DNA of 64,000 nt, from assembly GCA_036386515.1 (NCBI GenBank), contig DASVVO010000013.1:10307-74306 (forward strand), written 5' to 3'. The position numbers were made by a program, and so were the translations under genes. The notes under the pieces are model-generated. The model was not told where the DNA came from. It saw nothing but the letters and a program-made list of their open reading frames with translations, and ran no database searches. This stretch comes from JAIVJZ01 sp036386515 (GTDB taxonomy: Bacteria > Acidobacteriota > Blastocatellia > Pyrinomonadales > Pyrinomonadaceae). Of this stretch, positions 7,947-17,089 are shown in pieces; positions within the stretch are counted from its first letter, which is position 1; the number at the start of each line of letters is the position of its first letter.

Positions 7947-9044
7947 ATGACAACAAAAAAAATAGCAAGAGGTCATACCAAAGATGTTGATGATTTTGTT
8001 AGACAATATGACTTAAAGAGACCGCTATATGCAGACTTTACAGATAAACTCAGAGGTTTACTTGAAGTCCTTCTCAATAGTTCAGAAATAAAATTTCAAG
8101 TTGTCGAACAGCGGACGAAAGATGTCCAGAGCTTTCGTGAAAAGATTACACGAGCCAATAAAAATTATTCTGATCCATTGAGAGAGATTACAGATCTCAC
8201 TGGTCTACGTATCATCGTATATTACTTAGAAGATGTAGACTTAGTGTGTAAGCTAATTGAAAGAGAATTTAGTATTGATAAGAATGCTTCTATAGATAAG
8301 GGTCAACTTTTAAAACCGAATGAATTTGGCTACAGATCTGTTCATTACATTGCATCACTGTCAAGTAACAGAAAAGATTTGCTTGAATGGCAGCAGTTTT
8401 CAAAACTTACTGCCGAGATACAGATACGAACAGTTCTTCAGCATGCATGGGCAGCAATATCGCATGCCCTGCAATATAAAATAGAAGAAGATGTCCCCAG
8501 TCAATTTAGACGTAAATTGTCCCGGCTTTCGGGGCTACTTGAACTCTCTGACGAAGAATTTTCTGCATTGAAGAGGGAACAGCAAACATTCGCAAGTATT
8601 GTTTCGGCTAACATTGAGCAAGGGAATATTTCTCTAGAATTAAATGCAATAACATTGAAAGAGTACATTGAATCAGACTCTCTTAAATTTCTTGCGGTTG
8701 CAGCAGAGAAAGCGGGTTTTACTATCGTTGATAAATATAAAAATACAGATGAATATAAAGATACACTTTCCAGAATAATCGCCGCTTGTAATTATGTTGG
8801 TATTGAAACTATTAGGGAACTTGAGGAAAATCTTCAAAGAAGCAAATCTTGGGCAGAAAGATATTTTAAATTGCACTATGATAATAGTGGTTATGCAAAG
8901 TGGAAAGCATCTATCTCATTTTTAGTAGAACTCATATTATTACACTTGCACACCGGAAAGCTTGATGCTGATTTTTTGATAAACACGGGATGGAATAGCG
9001 AAGTCGCAGGAAGGGTTGCTAAGGTAGCAAGGAAAAAACTGTAG
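7947..9044 (+). CDS. RelA/SpoT-domain nucleotide pyrophosphokinase (small alarmone synthetase-like)
   Basis: 365 aa. Residues about 25-180 form the RelA/SpoT synthetase domain: 'DLTGLRIIVYYLEDV' (about 83-97), 'EFGYRSVHYIA' (about 126-136) and 'EIQIRTVLQHAWAAISHAL' (about 157-175), which include the ATP/GTP-binding and catalytic Glu motifs. No hydrolase (HD) domain precedes it. The C-terminal 185 residues match no domain I recognise. Such proteins make (p)ppGpp, or in toxic versions ppApp or pyrophosphorylated tRNA. The gene is strikingly AT-rich against all its neighbours, with different codon use, so horizontal transfer is likely. The ribosome binding site is AAGAGGT. Confidence 0.85.
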   Translation: MTTKKIARGHTKDVDDFVRQYDLKRPLYADFTDKLRGLLEVLLNSSEIKFQVVEQRTKDVQSFREKITRANKNYSDPLREITDLTGLRIIVYYLEDVDLVCKLIEREFSIDKNASIDKGQLLKPNEFGYRSVHYIASLSSNRKDLLEWQQFSKLTAEIQIRTVLQHAWAAISHALQYKIEEDVPSQFRRKLSRLSGLLELSDEEFSALKREQQTFASIVSANIEQGNISLELNAITLKEYIESDSLKFLAVAAEKAGFTIVDKYKNTDEYKDTLSRIIAACNYVGIETIRELEENLQRSKSWAERYFKLHYDNSGYAKWKASISFLVELILLHLHTGKLDADFLINTGWNSEVAGRVAKVARKKL

Positions 9045-9236
9045 CTTATTGGTGTCTGTTATAAACACTATATGAATTGTAATAATCTTGTCTCAATGTC
9101 TAACCAAACAGTTCAAATTGACCGCGAGTTAGGATGGCTTTCATTCTAAACTTAAATGCTTTCAGCGTCCTCTGTGCGGCGGGTTTAGGCTGAGCACGAG
9201 GGAAGGCAATGGAGGTCAGCCAATAGATTGCAGGGA

Positions 9237-9271
9237 GGCCGCGCCGGAAGTTGTAAATTTCCGGCGCGGCC
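9237..9271. terminator. Hairpin between convergent RelA/SpoT-like and M16 genes
   Basis: GGCCGCGCCGGAA (9237-9249) pairs perfectly with TTCCGGCGCGGCC (9259-9271) around a 9-base loop. It is placed between convergent stops and can end transcription from both sides; no long T-run follows. Confidence 0.6.
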
Positions 9272-9303
9272 TTCGTCTGTGCGTTTAAGTTAGACGGCAG
9301 TTG

Positions 9304-12300
9304 CTACTTGCTTCCACCATCACCCCCGGTTGCGCCGACGGGGCGGCCTTCGGGGTCGAGCAGCGTGATACTGTCGCCGATGCCGAGCGAGCGCAGGCCG
9401 GGTTCGACGGCTTTGCGGTCGCCGACGACGAGGATCGCCATGCGCGACGGGTCGAGGTAGCGATTGGCGACGCGCGTGATGTCGGCGAGCGAGACGGCGC
9501 GCACGCGCGCGTTGTAGTTGTTGAAATAATCGTCGGGCAGGTTGTAGAGCACGAGCGCGCTCAGGCGGTCGGCGATCTGGCTGGGCGTCTCGAAGCTGCG
9601 CGGGAAGCCGCGCAGGATGCCCTGCTTGGCGTATTCGAGTTCGCTCTCGGTGACGGGAATTTCGCCCCGGATGCCGCGCAACTCTTTGAGGAATTCGCCG
9701 ACCGATTCTTTCGTGACGTTGGTGAAGACGCCGCCCGAGGCCGCGAACGGCCCCGCGCCGCGCCGATATTCGAAGCTCGAACGCGCGCCGTAGGTGTAGC
9801 CCTTGTCCTCGCGCAGATTCAGGTTGATGCGCGAGACGAACTGCCCGCCGAGCATCGAGTTGAGGACGAGCAGCGGGAAGTAGTCGGGCGTGGAGCGCGC
9901 GACGCCGACCTGTCCGATCTGGATGACGGATTGTGCCGCGCCCGGTTTGTCTACGAGATAAATTCCGGCGCGCTCGCGCGCGGGCGGCGTCATCGAAACA
10001 TCAGCCGCCGGAACCCGACCGGGTTTCCAGGCGGAGAAGGCGCGTTCGAGTTTGGGCATGAGCGTGGCCGCCGTCACGTCGCCCGCGACGATGAGCGCGG
10101 CGTTGTTCGGGCGGTAGTAAGTTTCATAGAAGCGGCGCACGTCCGGCTCGGAGAGAGCGATGAGCGAGGCTTCGTTGCCGAACAGCGGGCGGCCGTACGG
10201 GTGCTTGTTGCCGTAGAGGATCGACGAATAGACGAGACCGGCGATGGCATTGGCGTTGTCGCGTTGCTGTTGCAGCGTGGCGAGGCGCGAGCCGCGCAGG
10301 CGTTTGAGATCGGCTTCGGGAAAGGCCGGGTTGAGGATCACGTCGGCGTAGACTTCGAGCGCGCGGTCGAGATGGCGCGTGAGCGTGGTCAGGTCGGCGG
10401 TGGTGGAATCCCAGTCCGCGCCGACGCTCATGCGCGCGCCGAGTCCGGCCAGCGCGTTCGAGATGTCGAGCGCGTTGCGCGTCTTCGTGCCTTCGTCGAG
10501 CAGGTCGGCCGTCAGGCTGGCCGCGCCCGGCAGGTTCTCCGGGTCTGACGATGCGCCCGACTTGATGATCAGGTTCATGTTGACGACGGGCAGTTCGGAG
10601 TGGCGCACGAGGAACACTTCGAGGCCGTTCGACAAGCGGTGGCGTTCCACTTTAGGCAGCACGAGGCGCGGTTCGGCTCCCGGCTTCGGCAGCACGGCCG
10701 CGCTGGCCGCCGCTTGTTGCGGGTCGCGTTTGGCGTTGGCGGGTTTGGCCGGTTCGCCCCTGGCGGGCGCGGCGGTGGTGGGCGGCGCGGCTCCCGCCGG
10801 AGCGGTCGCGGCCGCCGCGGCCTTCGTGGCGGTTTGCGCGCTCTCGCTCGTCGTCGCCGCCGCTCCTGATTGCGCCGCGCCCGCCGTTTGCGGCGAGGGC
10901 GTGGCGACGGCCTTCGAGGGACTTTCGGGCACCGGCTCGCCCGTCGAGACGCCGCGCGCGCGCGGCGACACGTTGACGATGAGCCGCTTGTCGGTCAGGT
11001 ATTGATTGGCGACGCGCTTCACGTCCTCGGCGGACACGCGACGATAGCGCGCGAGGTCTTCGTTGAAATAGTCGGGGCGGTTCAGATAAGTGGCGTACTG
11101 GTTCAACTGGTCGTTCTTGCCGCCGAAGCCGCCGACGGTTTGCAGGCTGTAGATGAAAGACGCCTCGCGCGCGTTGTAGGCGCGTTCGATCTCTTCCGGG
11201 GTGGGCGGCGTCTGCTTGATGCGCTCGATCTCCTCGTTGACCGCGCTTTCGAGTTCGACGAGCGTCTTGCCGGGTTTGGCCGTCGCGACGATCTGAAACT
11301 GGCCGGCGATCTCGGCGGAGTTGTTGAAGGCCGACACGTCCTGCGCGATCTGGCGTTCGTAGACGAGCGTCTTGTAGAGGCGCGAACTCTTGCCGCCTCC
11401 GAGAATCGCGGCGAGCGAATCGAGCGCGGCCTCGTCGGGCGTGTACTGCGGCGGCACCGGCCAGACCGTGTAGACGCGCGGCAGGGCGACGCGGTCTTCC
11501 ATGTTGATGCGTTTCAACTCACTGATGGTCGCCATCTGCATGGGGACGGGCGTCGGTTCCGGGCCGCGCGGGATCGGGGCGAAATATTTTTCCACGAGGC
11601 GGCGCGCCTCGGCCGGGGTGAAGTCGCCCGCGATGGTGAGCGTGGCGTTGTTCGGCGTGTAGTAGCGGCGGAAGAAGTTTTTCACGTCTTCGAGCGAGGC
11701 GGCGGAGAGATCATCGAGCGAGCCAATGGTCAACCAGTGATAAGGGTGCGTCTTCGGGTAGAGCGTCTCGTTGATCTTCGCGCCGACGAGTCCGTAGGGG
11801 CGGTTGTCGTAATTCTGCCGCTTCTCGTTCTTGACGACCTCGCGCTGGTTGGCGAGCTTGGCTTCGTTGAGCACGTCGAGCAGCCCGCCGAGGCGGTCGG
11901 CCTCCATGAAGAGTGCGAGTTCGAGGAAGTTCGAGGGCACGACCTCCCAGTAGTTGGTGCGGTCGGGGTTGGTCGAGCCGTTGAGATTGCCGCCCGCCTC
12001 CTGGATGGGCTTGAAGTAGTCGTCGTCGTAATTCTTCGAGCCTTGAAACATCATGTGCTCGAAGAGGTGTGCGAAGCCGGTCTTGCCCGGCACCTCGTTC
12101 TTCGAGCCGACGTGATACCAGAGATTGACGCCCACGATCGGCGTCGAATGGTCTTCGTGCAGGATCACGCGCAGGCCGTTCGCCAGGCGAAACTCCGTGA
12201 ACTTGATCGGCGGCAGCACGCCGTTGCTCATCTGTCCGGCCGCGGATGCCGCGCCTCCGGACTTCCGCGCCGGCTGCGCGGCCTGGGTCTGCGCCGGAAC

Positions 12301-12363
12301 GACGTTCGGCGCGACGAGCGCGACGGCGAGCACGAACGCCGCGAAACGATTACTTCTCAACAT
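9304..12363 (-). CDS. Two-module M16 zinc protease (active N-terminal, degenerate C-terminal half)
   Basis: 1019 aa, exported (signal peptide about residues 1-28). Two M16 (pitrilysin/insulinase-like) units are fused. The first has the inverted zinc motif 'HLFEHMMFQG' (His 99, Glu 102, His 103) and the later Glu in 'NQREVVKNEKR'. The second has 'GAASLTADLLDEG' where HxxEH should be, so it is catalytically dead but probably completes the peptide chamber. They are joined by a low-complexity Ala/Pro/Thr linker of about 75 residues. ATG at 12363 is preceded by GGAGGAG and by the signal peptide; the longer open frame is not coding. Likely a periplasmic peptidase. Confidence 0.92.
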   Translation of the reverse strand: MLRSNRFAAFVLAVALVAPNVVPAQTQAAQPARKSGGAASAAGQMSNGVLPPIKFTEFRLANGLRVILHEDHSTPIVGVNLWYHVGSKNEVPGKTGFAHLFEHMMFQGSKNYDDDYFKPIQEAGGNLNGSTNPDRTNYWEVVPSNFLELALFMEADRLGGLLDVLNEAKLANQREVVKNEKRQNYDNRPYGLVGAKINETLYPKTHPYHWLTIGSLDDLSAASLEDVKNFFRRYYTPNNATLTIAGDFTPAEARRLVEKYFAPIPRGPEPTPVPMQMATISELKRINMEDRVALPRVYTVWPVPPQYTPDEAALDSLAAILGGGKSSRLYKTLVYERQIAQDVSAFNNSAEIAGQFQIVATAKPGKTLVELESAVNEEIERIKQTPPTPEEIERAYNAREASFIYSLQTVGGFGGKNDQLNQYATYLNRPDYFNEDLARYRRVSAEDVKRVANQYLTDKRLIVNVSPRARGVSTGEPVPESPSKAVATPSPQTAGAAQSGAAATTSESAQTATKAAAAATAPAGAAPPTTAAPARGEPAKPANAKRDPQQAAASAAVLPKPGAEPRLVLPKVERHRLSNGLEVFLVRHSELPVVNMNLIIKSGASSDPENLPGAASLTADLLDEGTKTRNALDISNALAGLGARMSVGADWDSTTADLTTLTRHLDRALEVYADVILNPAFPEADLKRLRGSRLATLQQQRDNANAIAGLVYSSILYGNKHPYGRPLFGNEASLIALSEPDVRRFYETYYRPNNAALIVAGDVTAATLMPKLERAFSAWKPGRVPAADVSMTPPARERAGIYLVDKPGAAQSVIQIGQVGVARSTPDYFPLLVLNSMLGGQFVSRINLNLREDKGYTYGARSSFEYRRGAGPFAASGGVFTNVTKESVGEFLKELRGIRGEIPVTESELEYAKQGILRGFPRSFETPSQIADRLSALVLYNLPDDYFNNYNARVRAVSLADITRVANRYLDPSRMAILVVGDRKAVEPGLRSLGIGDSITLLDPEGRPVGATGGDGGSK

Positions 12364-12596
12364 GTGGGTCTCCTCCGTGAGCGTGTGGCCGGGCGCGACG
12401 GGCGTCCGGCGGGAACAGATGTCTCCGCGCACGACGAGGCGCGCGGCGAAAAATTCAAAAGTGAATGAAAGGGGATTGGGAACTGTGGCCGCCATTTTAG
12501 CGCGCGGCGGGAAACTACCGCAACGTGAGAAGCGCAACAGCGTGGTTTCCCCGGCGCAAACGCCCCTGGTCGGGCGCACGCGCGGGCGCACGCTCA

Positions 12597-12626
12597 TTGC
12601 CCGATGCCGCGCGCGCTTGCTAGAAT
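12597..12626 (+). promoter_or_regulatory. Sigma70-like promoter for nadB
   Basis: TTGCCC (12597-12602) and TAGAAT (12621-12626) are separated by 18 bases. The -10 box ends 26 bases before the nadB ATG at 12653. This is a fair match to TTGACA/TATAAT, in GC-rich surroundings where such matches are rare. Confidence 0.42.
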
Positions 12627-12652
12627 CGCGCGCTGGACTTCCGCACACACGC

Positions 12653-14272
12653 ATGATTCAACAGACAGACTTCATCGTCGTCGGCAGCGGCATCGCGGGC
12701 TTGCGCGCCGCGCTCGGAATCGCCGCGACGGGCGCGCGCGTCGTCGTGCTGACGAAAGAGCGCGCGGCCGAGTCGAACACGGAGTACGCGCAGGGCGGCG
12801 TGGCCGTCGCGCTGTCAGAGGACGACGAAGCCTCCCTGCACGAGGACGACACGCGAGGCGCGGGCGCGGGGTTGTGCGACGAGCGCGCCGTGCGCGTGCT
12901 GGTGGAAGACGGACGGCGTTACATGCGCGAGTTGATCGAGTGGGGCGCGGAGTTCGACCGCGAGGGCGGCCGTCTTCTCTTCACGCAGGAGGCCGCCCAC
13001 TCGCGCCGCCGCATACTGCATGCCGGGGGCGATGCGACGGGGCATGAGATCGTGCGCGCGCTGCTCGCGCGGGCGCGCGCCGATGCGCGCATCGAGTTTC
13101 TCGCGCACGCGGCGACCGAAGAGTTGATCGTGGAAGAGGGTGTTTGTCGCGGCGTGAGCTATCTCGATCCGCTGGTGCGCGCGTCGCGCAGTTTGCGCGC
13201 CCGCGCCGTGGTGCTGGCGTCGGGCGGGGCGGGGCAGTTGTACCTGCACACGACCAACCCGCAGGTCGCCACCGGCGACGGCATGGCGATGGCCTACGCG
13301 GCGGGCGCGGAGTTGGCCGACATGGAGTTCGTGCAGTTTCACCCGACGGCCTTGAACGTGGAGGGCGCGCCGCGCTTCCTGCTCTCCGAGGCGATGCGCG
13401 GCGAGGGCGGCGTGCTTCGCAACGCCGAGGGCAAACGCTTCATGCCGCGCTATCACGAGCGCGCCGAACTCGCGCCGCGCGACATCGTGAGCCGCGCCAT
13501 CGTCGCCGAACTCGAACGCACCATGACGCGCACCGCCTTCATCGACATGACCGCGCTCGATGCGCGCTATCTCCGTCGTCGCTTCCCTAAAATTTACGAC
13601 ACCTGTCTGCGTCACGGTCTCGACATCACGCGCGAACCAGTGCCCGTCTCGCCCGCCGCGCACTACATCATGGGCGGCATCCGCACAGACCTCGACGGGC
13701 GCACCACGCTTCGCGGCCTCTACGCGGCGGGCGAAGTGGCCTGCACCGGCGTCCACGGCGCGAACCGCCTGGCCTCGAATTCGCTGCTCGAAGGTCTCGT
13801 CTTCGGCGCGCGCGCCGGACGCGCCGCCGTCTCAGACCACGCCGGAGACGCGCCCCTCTCGCCGCCCGCCGGGGCGCACGAAGACGGCGCGGCGACGCTA
13901 CCGCCGCCGCCGACGATGTCGGACACGGACGCGGGCGAGATCGCGCTCGCTGTGCGCAAGCGCGTGCGGCGTCTGATGTGGGAGCGCGTGGGCATCCTGC
14001 GCTCGCGGCAATCGCTGCTGCGCGCGCTCCGCGAGTTTGAACAGATCGAGCGGGCGCGTAGTTTGCGCGCGCCCTCGCGCAACTTCGTGACGGTCGCGCT
14101 GCTCATCGCGCGCGCCGCCCTCTGGCGCGAAGAGTCGCGCGGCGCGCACTTTCGCCACGACTTCCCCGCGCGCGACGATGCGCGCTGGCGCGTCCATTCC
14201 ATCGCCCGCCGGGGCGCGCCCATCGCCGGGAGCGAGACGTTGGAGGCGGCCGAGGCGGGAGTTGAACGTTAA
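12653..14272 (+). CDS. nadB: L-aspartate oxidase
   Basis: 539 aa. It oxidises L-aspartate to iminoaspartate with FAD, the first step of bacterial de novo NAD synthesis. The N-terminal FAD motif is 'FIVVGSGIAGLRAALG'. 'NTEYAQGGVAVAL' covers FAD contacts, while 'EFVQFHPTAL', 'SEAMRGEGG' and 'PAAHYIMGGI' are conserved in the succinate dehydrogenase/fumarate reductase flavoprotein superfamily and its aspartate oxidases. 'GVHGANRLASNSLLEGLVFG' closes the FAD domain, and a helical C-terminal domain follows. The ATG at 12653 gives the usual N-terminus. No nadA or nadC is adjacent, so NAD synthesis is not clustered here. Confidence 0.95.
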   Translation: MIQQTDFIVVGSGIAGLRAALGIAATGARVVVLTKERAAESNTEYAQGGVAVALSEDDEASLHEDDTRGAGAGLCDERAVRVLVEDGRRYMRELIEWGAEFDREGGRLLFTQEAAHSRRRILHAGGDATGHEIVRALLARARADARIEFLAHAATEELIVEEGVCRGVSYLDPLVRASRSLRARAVVLASGGAGQLYLHTTNPQVATGDGMAMAYAAGAELADMEFVQFHPTALNVEGAPRFLLSEAMRGEGGVLRNAEGKRFMPRYHERAELAPRDIVSRAIVAELERTMTRTAFIDMTALDARYLRRRFPKIYDTCLRHGLDITREPVPVSPAAHYIMGGIRTDLDGRTTLRGLYAAGEVACTGVHGANRLASNSLLEGLVFGARAGRAAVSDHAGDAPLSPPAGAHEDGAATLPPPPTMSDTDAGEIALAVRKRVRRLMWERVGILRSRQSLLRALREFEQIERARSLRAPSRNFVTVALLIARAALWREESRGAHFRHDFPARDDARWRVHSIARRGAPIAGSETLEAAEAGVER

Positions 14273-14352
14273 GACGGCGGCTGTCTCACAGACGACCGGA
14301 GAAGGCGCGGGCGCGTGGCCGCTGACGACGAAGGAATTGAAGGCGAGGTGTG

Positions 14353-15051
14353 ATGGCTAACTATCAACAACTGCACGATTGGACGCTCCGGCCGCGCGAG
14401 GCGGTGGAACTGCAAAAGAGCCTGCGCGAGCGCGTCCGCGTCGTGCCGCACGCGGGCAAGCCGATCGAAACGGTGGCGGGCGCGGACATCTCGTTCAATA
14501 AATTCTCGCCCGTCATCTACACGGGGATCGTGGTGCTTCGTCTGCCGTCGCTCGAAGTGGTGGAGGAAGTGGGCGTGGTGGGCGAGACGCAGTTTCCCTA
14601 TGTGCCGGGGCTGCTGTCGTTTCGTGAAGCGCCGTCGGTGTTGGAGGCGTGGGCGAAACTCAAGACCGAGCCGGACGCCGTGATGTTCGACGGGCAGGGC
14701 ATCGCGCACCCGCGCCGCATCGGCATCGCCTCGCACGTCGGCCTGTTTCTCAATCGCCCGACGCTCGGCTGCGCCAAGTCGGTGCTGGTGGGCAGGCACG
14801 CGGAACTGGCGGAGGAGCGCGGCAGTTGGCAACCGCTCGTTGACCCGAAGAACGACGAGACGGTGGGCGCGGCCTTGCGCACGAAAACGCGCGTCCAGCC
14901 GATCTACGTCTCGCCCGGCCATTTGATCGATCTCGCCGGGGCGATCGACCTGACCCTCAAAGCCGACGGCGGCTACCGCCAGCCCGAACCCACGCGCCGC
15001 GCGCACCTGCTCGTCAACGCCCTGCGGCGCGGCGAAAGAGAGGCCACCTAA
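14353..15051 (+). CDS. nfi: Endonuclease V (deoxyinosine 3' endonuclease)
   Basis: 232 aa. Endonuclease V cuts the second phosphodiester bond 3' to inosine in deaminated DNA (or RNA). The conserved wedge and active-site motif 'PYVPGLLSFREAP' (about 82-94) is intact. The catalytic acidic residues appear in 'VAGADISFN' (Asp 45), the Glu of 'SFRE' (about 92) and 'MFDGQGIAHPRR' (Asp 113). 'GCAKSVLVG' is also typical. The start is ATG 14353, directly after a GTG in the same frame. It lies 80 bases after nadB and could share its transcript. Confidence 0.94.
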   Translation: MANYQQLHDWTLRPREAVELQKSLRERVRVVPHAGKPIETVAGADISFNKFSPVIYTGIVVLRLPSLEVVEEVGVVGETQFPYVPGLLSFREAPSVLEAWAKLKTEPDAVMFDGQGIAHPRRIGIASHVGLFLNRPTLGCAKSVLVGRHAELAEERGSWQPLVDPKNDETVGAALRTKTRVQPIYVSPGHLIDLAGAIDLTLKADGGYRQPEPTRRAHLLVNALRRGEREAT

Positions 15052-15097
15052 AGAGCGGGCACGCACGAGCGGCCTAAAGCGCGGGCGCGCGAGCGGC
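15048..15097. repeat. Two imperfect tandem units at the end of nfi
   Basis: Beginning at the nfi stop codon, a 26-base unit (CTAAAGAGCGGGCACGCACG then AGCGGC) is followed by a 24-base near-copy (CTAAAGCGCGGGCGCGCGAG then CGGC). The motif TAAA-R-GCGSGCACGC resembles the 26-bp repeats after lpxA. Confidence 0.5.
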
Positions 15098-15114
15098 TTT
15101 CAATCAGCCCTGAC

Positions 15115-15153
15115 AAAAAAAGGCGGCGGCAAGTGTGATAACTTGCCGCCGCC
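15115..15153 (-). terminator. Rho-independent terminator of the GWxTD gene (bidirectional)
   Basis: GGCGGCGGCAAGT (15122-15134) and ACTTGCCGCCGCC (15141-15153) form a perfect 13-bp stem with a 6-base loop. A7 at 15115-15121 reads as a T7 run on the minus strand, so this is a textbook terminator for the leftward gene. It may also stop nfi transcripts. Confidence 0.88.
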
Positions 15154-15178
15154 GTCTTGTTTCGGGTTCGCGCCGCGA

Positions 15179-16807
15179 CTACTGGACGATCGTGAACTTC
15201 TCGGAAGGCGAGAGCGATTGGCCGGAGACGCGGTCTTTGATGCGCACCGTGAGTTCGTATTCGCCGGGGGCGAGTTGCTCGCTGGTGATCATGCGCGCCA
15301 GCGTCAGGCGTTGCCCGGCGTCGCTCATGCCGCGCCAGTCTTCGGGCATCTTGCCGAGTTCCTTGCCGTCTTTCAGGAGCACGTAGTCAACGTCCACCGA
15401 GGGGCGGAGCGTCGTCTGGTCGATGCCCGCGTTATAGACTTGCAGGTAGATGCCGACGGGTTCGCCCTTGCGGTAGGTGCGCGCCACGTTCGGGATCACT
15501 TTGAACTGGCCGATGGTGAACTGGCCGACGGCGGGCGCGTCCGACATGCTCTGCAACTTGGCCGCGAGCACGAGCGTCGAGGTCGAGAGTTGCTTGGCGT
15601 CGTACTTCGGCACGGTGAAGCCGAGGTGTTTGACCTGCGTTGCGCCGGAGTTGGTATCGCGCACGATGACATCCACGCGGTAAGTGCCCGGCGCGAGCGG
15701 CACGGTCTTGCCGTAGGCCGACTTGCGATGCTTCAGGTCGAGCAGTTCCGCGCTGCTGGCGGTGGCCGTCACGGCGTCTTCAAAGACGCCGACGCGGCGA
15801 CCGGCGACCGAGGTGATGCGGCCGAAGATGTTCATGCGCGCCGTCTGCACGCCGCCCACGTCGGCGAAAGTCAATTCCTTGTTCTCGGTCTGGATGGTAA
15901 AGGCCGTCACGACGCGCTCGTCCGACTGGCGATAGAAGTCGATGCGCATGTCGAAGTTGAGCGGGTTGTCTTCAATCGTGCCCGATCCGGTGAGGAGCGA
16001 GGCGAGTTCGGCGTTCTTGATGACGGGCGGGCGCGAGAGGTCTGCGAGCAGTTGGAGGCGCGCGAAGGGGCTGTCTTGTTCGCGCTGGTAGCCGCTGCCG
16101 TTGGTGATGCGGTCGGCCTTGGTGCTGCGTCCGAGTTGTTCGCTCAGGGTCAAGCCCGCGCCGGGCACCATCATCATGGCGTCCTTCTCGTCGGGCGAGC
16201 GCGCGATGCGATATTCGCCCGTCCCGGTCGGGTCGACGAACTCGATCTCGATGCCGGAGCCGACGCCTTCGAGGTAACGGTAGAACCAGACTTCAAACGG
16301 GTAGGTCGTCGTCGAGCCGCCGCCCTGATAGCTCGGACGGTCGTAGGCTCCGCCCGAAGGATGCGACTCCACGGAATCGGGCTTGCCGAAGGTGATGTAG
16401 ATGCGGCCGCGATCCGTTTTCCAGCCGGGGATGCCGGAGGCGTATTGCTCGTTGGCGTAGGCGATGCGCTCGTAATACTGTTCCTTGTATTCGTTCTCAT
16501 CCGTGTCGGGGTCGGGGTCGCGCCGCTGCCAGAAGCCCTCGATGAACTGCTCGCGCTCCTCGTCGGTGGCGAGTTTCTTGAAGGCGGAGCGTTCGGCGTC
16601 CGTGATGATGTAAGCCACGTCCTTATCCGGCCACTCGCGGTAAATCTTCTTCACCTCTTCCTTCTGCTTGCGCGGACGATCCATCACATCCTGCGTGTCG
16701 GAGCTTTTCTTTTTATCCTTTTGCGCGAAGGCGACGGGCGCGGCGGCGAGGGCGAAGATGAAGAGGGCGAGGATGAGCGTGCTGCGTAGACTACTGGGAC
16801 GAGCCAT
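15179..16807 (-). CDS. GWxTD domain-containing exported protein
   Basis: 542 aa with a signal peptide (residues 1-28, ending 'APVAFAQ'). Around residue 128 is the defining 'GIPGWKTDRGRIYITFGKPD' of the GWxTD family, preceded by 'FIEGFWQRRDPDPDT'. The remaining C-terminal 350 residues are beta-rich. The family is abundant in Acidobacteriota and related phyla and has no established function; envelope or secretion roles are guesses. It helps place this organism. Transcription ends at the strong hairpin immediately downstream. Confidence 0.9.
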   Translation of the reverse strand: MARPSSLRSTLILALFIFALAAAPVAFAQKDKKKSSDTQDVMDRPRKQKEEVKKIYREWPDKDVAYIITDAERSAFKKLATDEEREQFIEGFWQRRDPDPDTDENEYKEQYYERIAYANEQYASGIPGWKTDRGRIYITFGKPDSVESHPSGGAYDRPSYQGGGSTTTYPFEVWFYRYLEGVGSGIEIEFVDPTGTGEYRIARSPDEKDAMMMVPGAGLTLSEQLGRSTKADRITNGSGYQREQDSPFARLQLLADLSRPPVIKNAELASLLTGSGTIEDNPLNFDMRIDFYRQSDERVVTAFTIQTENKELTFADVGGVQTARMNIFGRITSVAGRRVGVFEDAVTATASSAELLDLKHRKSAYGKTVPLAPGTYRVDVIVRDTNSGATQVKHLGFTVPKYDAKQLSTSTLVLAAKLQSMSDAPAVGQFTIGQFKVIPNVARTYRKGEPVGIYLQVYNAGIDQTTLRPSVDVDYVLLKDGKELGKMPEDWRGMSDAGQRLTLARMITSEQLAPGEYELTVRIKDRVSGQSLSPSEKFTIVQ

Positions 16808-17089
16808 CGTTTTACTACTCCTATTGCGTATTCAACCGTAAATTTTGTTTCGCGAGTCGCGCAGGGCTGACCTGCGAGCCTACCGGGCGCGTGCGAGTTT
16901 GATAGAAAACCCTTTGATAGATTCTTGCCGGAAGTTACGAAAACGGCGACGCCGAAAGGTCAACATCGCCTTCCCAACCGGGGCTTGACCGCCGTGCATC
17001 GCCAAACTTTCTGGGTGCGATTGTAGAGCCTCGATTGGACTAGGTCAAGATGCGGTAAAGGCGCGTTCAGGTTGCCTGTGGCAGGCCGG

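Noticed and set aside
10870..12468. 532-codon rightward open frame opposite the M16 protease gene
   Set aside because: It is antisense to a gene with clear zinc motifs and its product is Arg/Gly/Val-rich with no domain, as produced by high GC at third codon positions.
12363..12654. Longer M16 protease start extending to 12654
   Set aside because: It would bury the signal peptide inside the protein and overlap the nadB promoter; ATG 12363 has a strong ribosome binding site.
15143..16789. 548-codon rightward frame opposite the GWxTD gene
   Set aside because: Shadow of the real gene; low-complexity product and no signal peptide.
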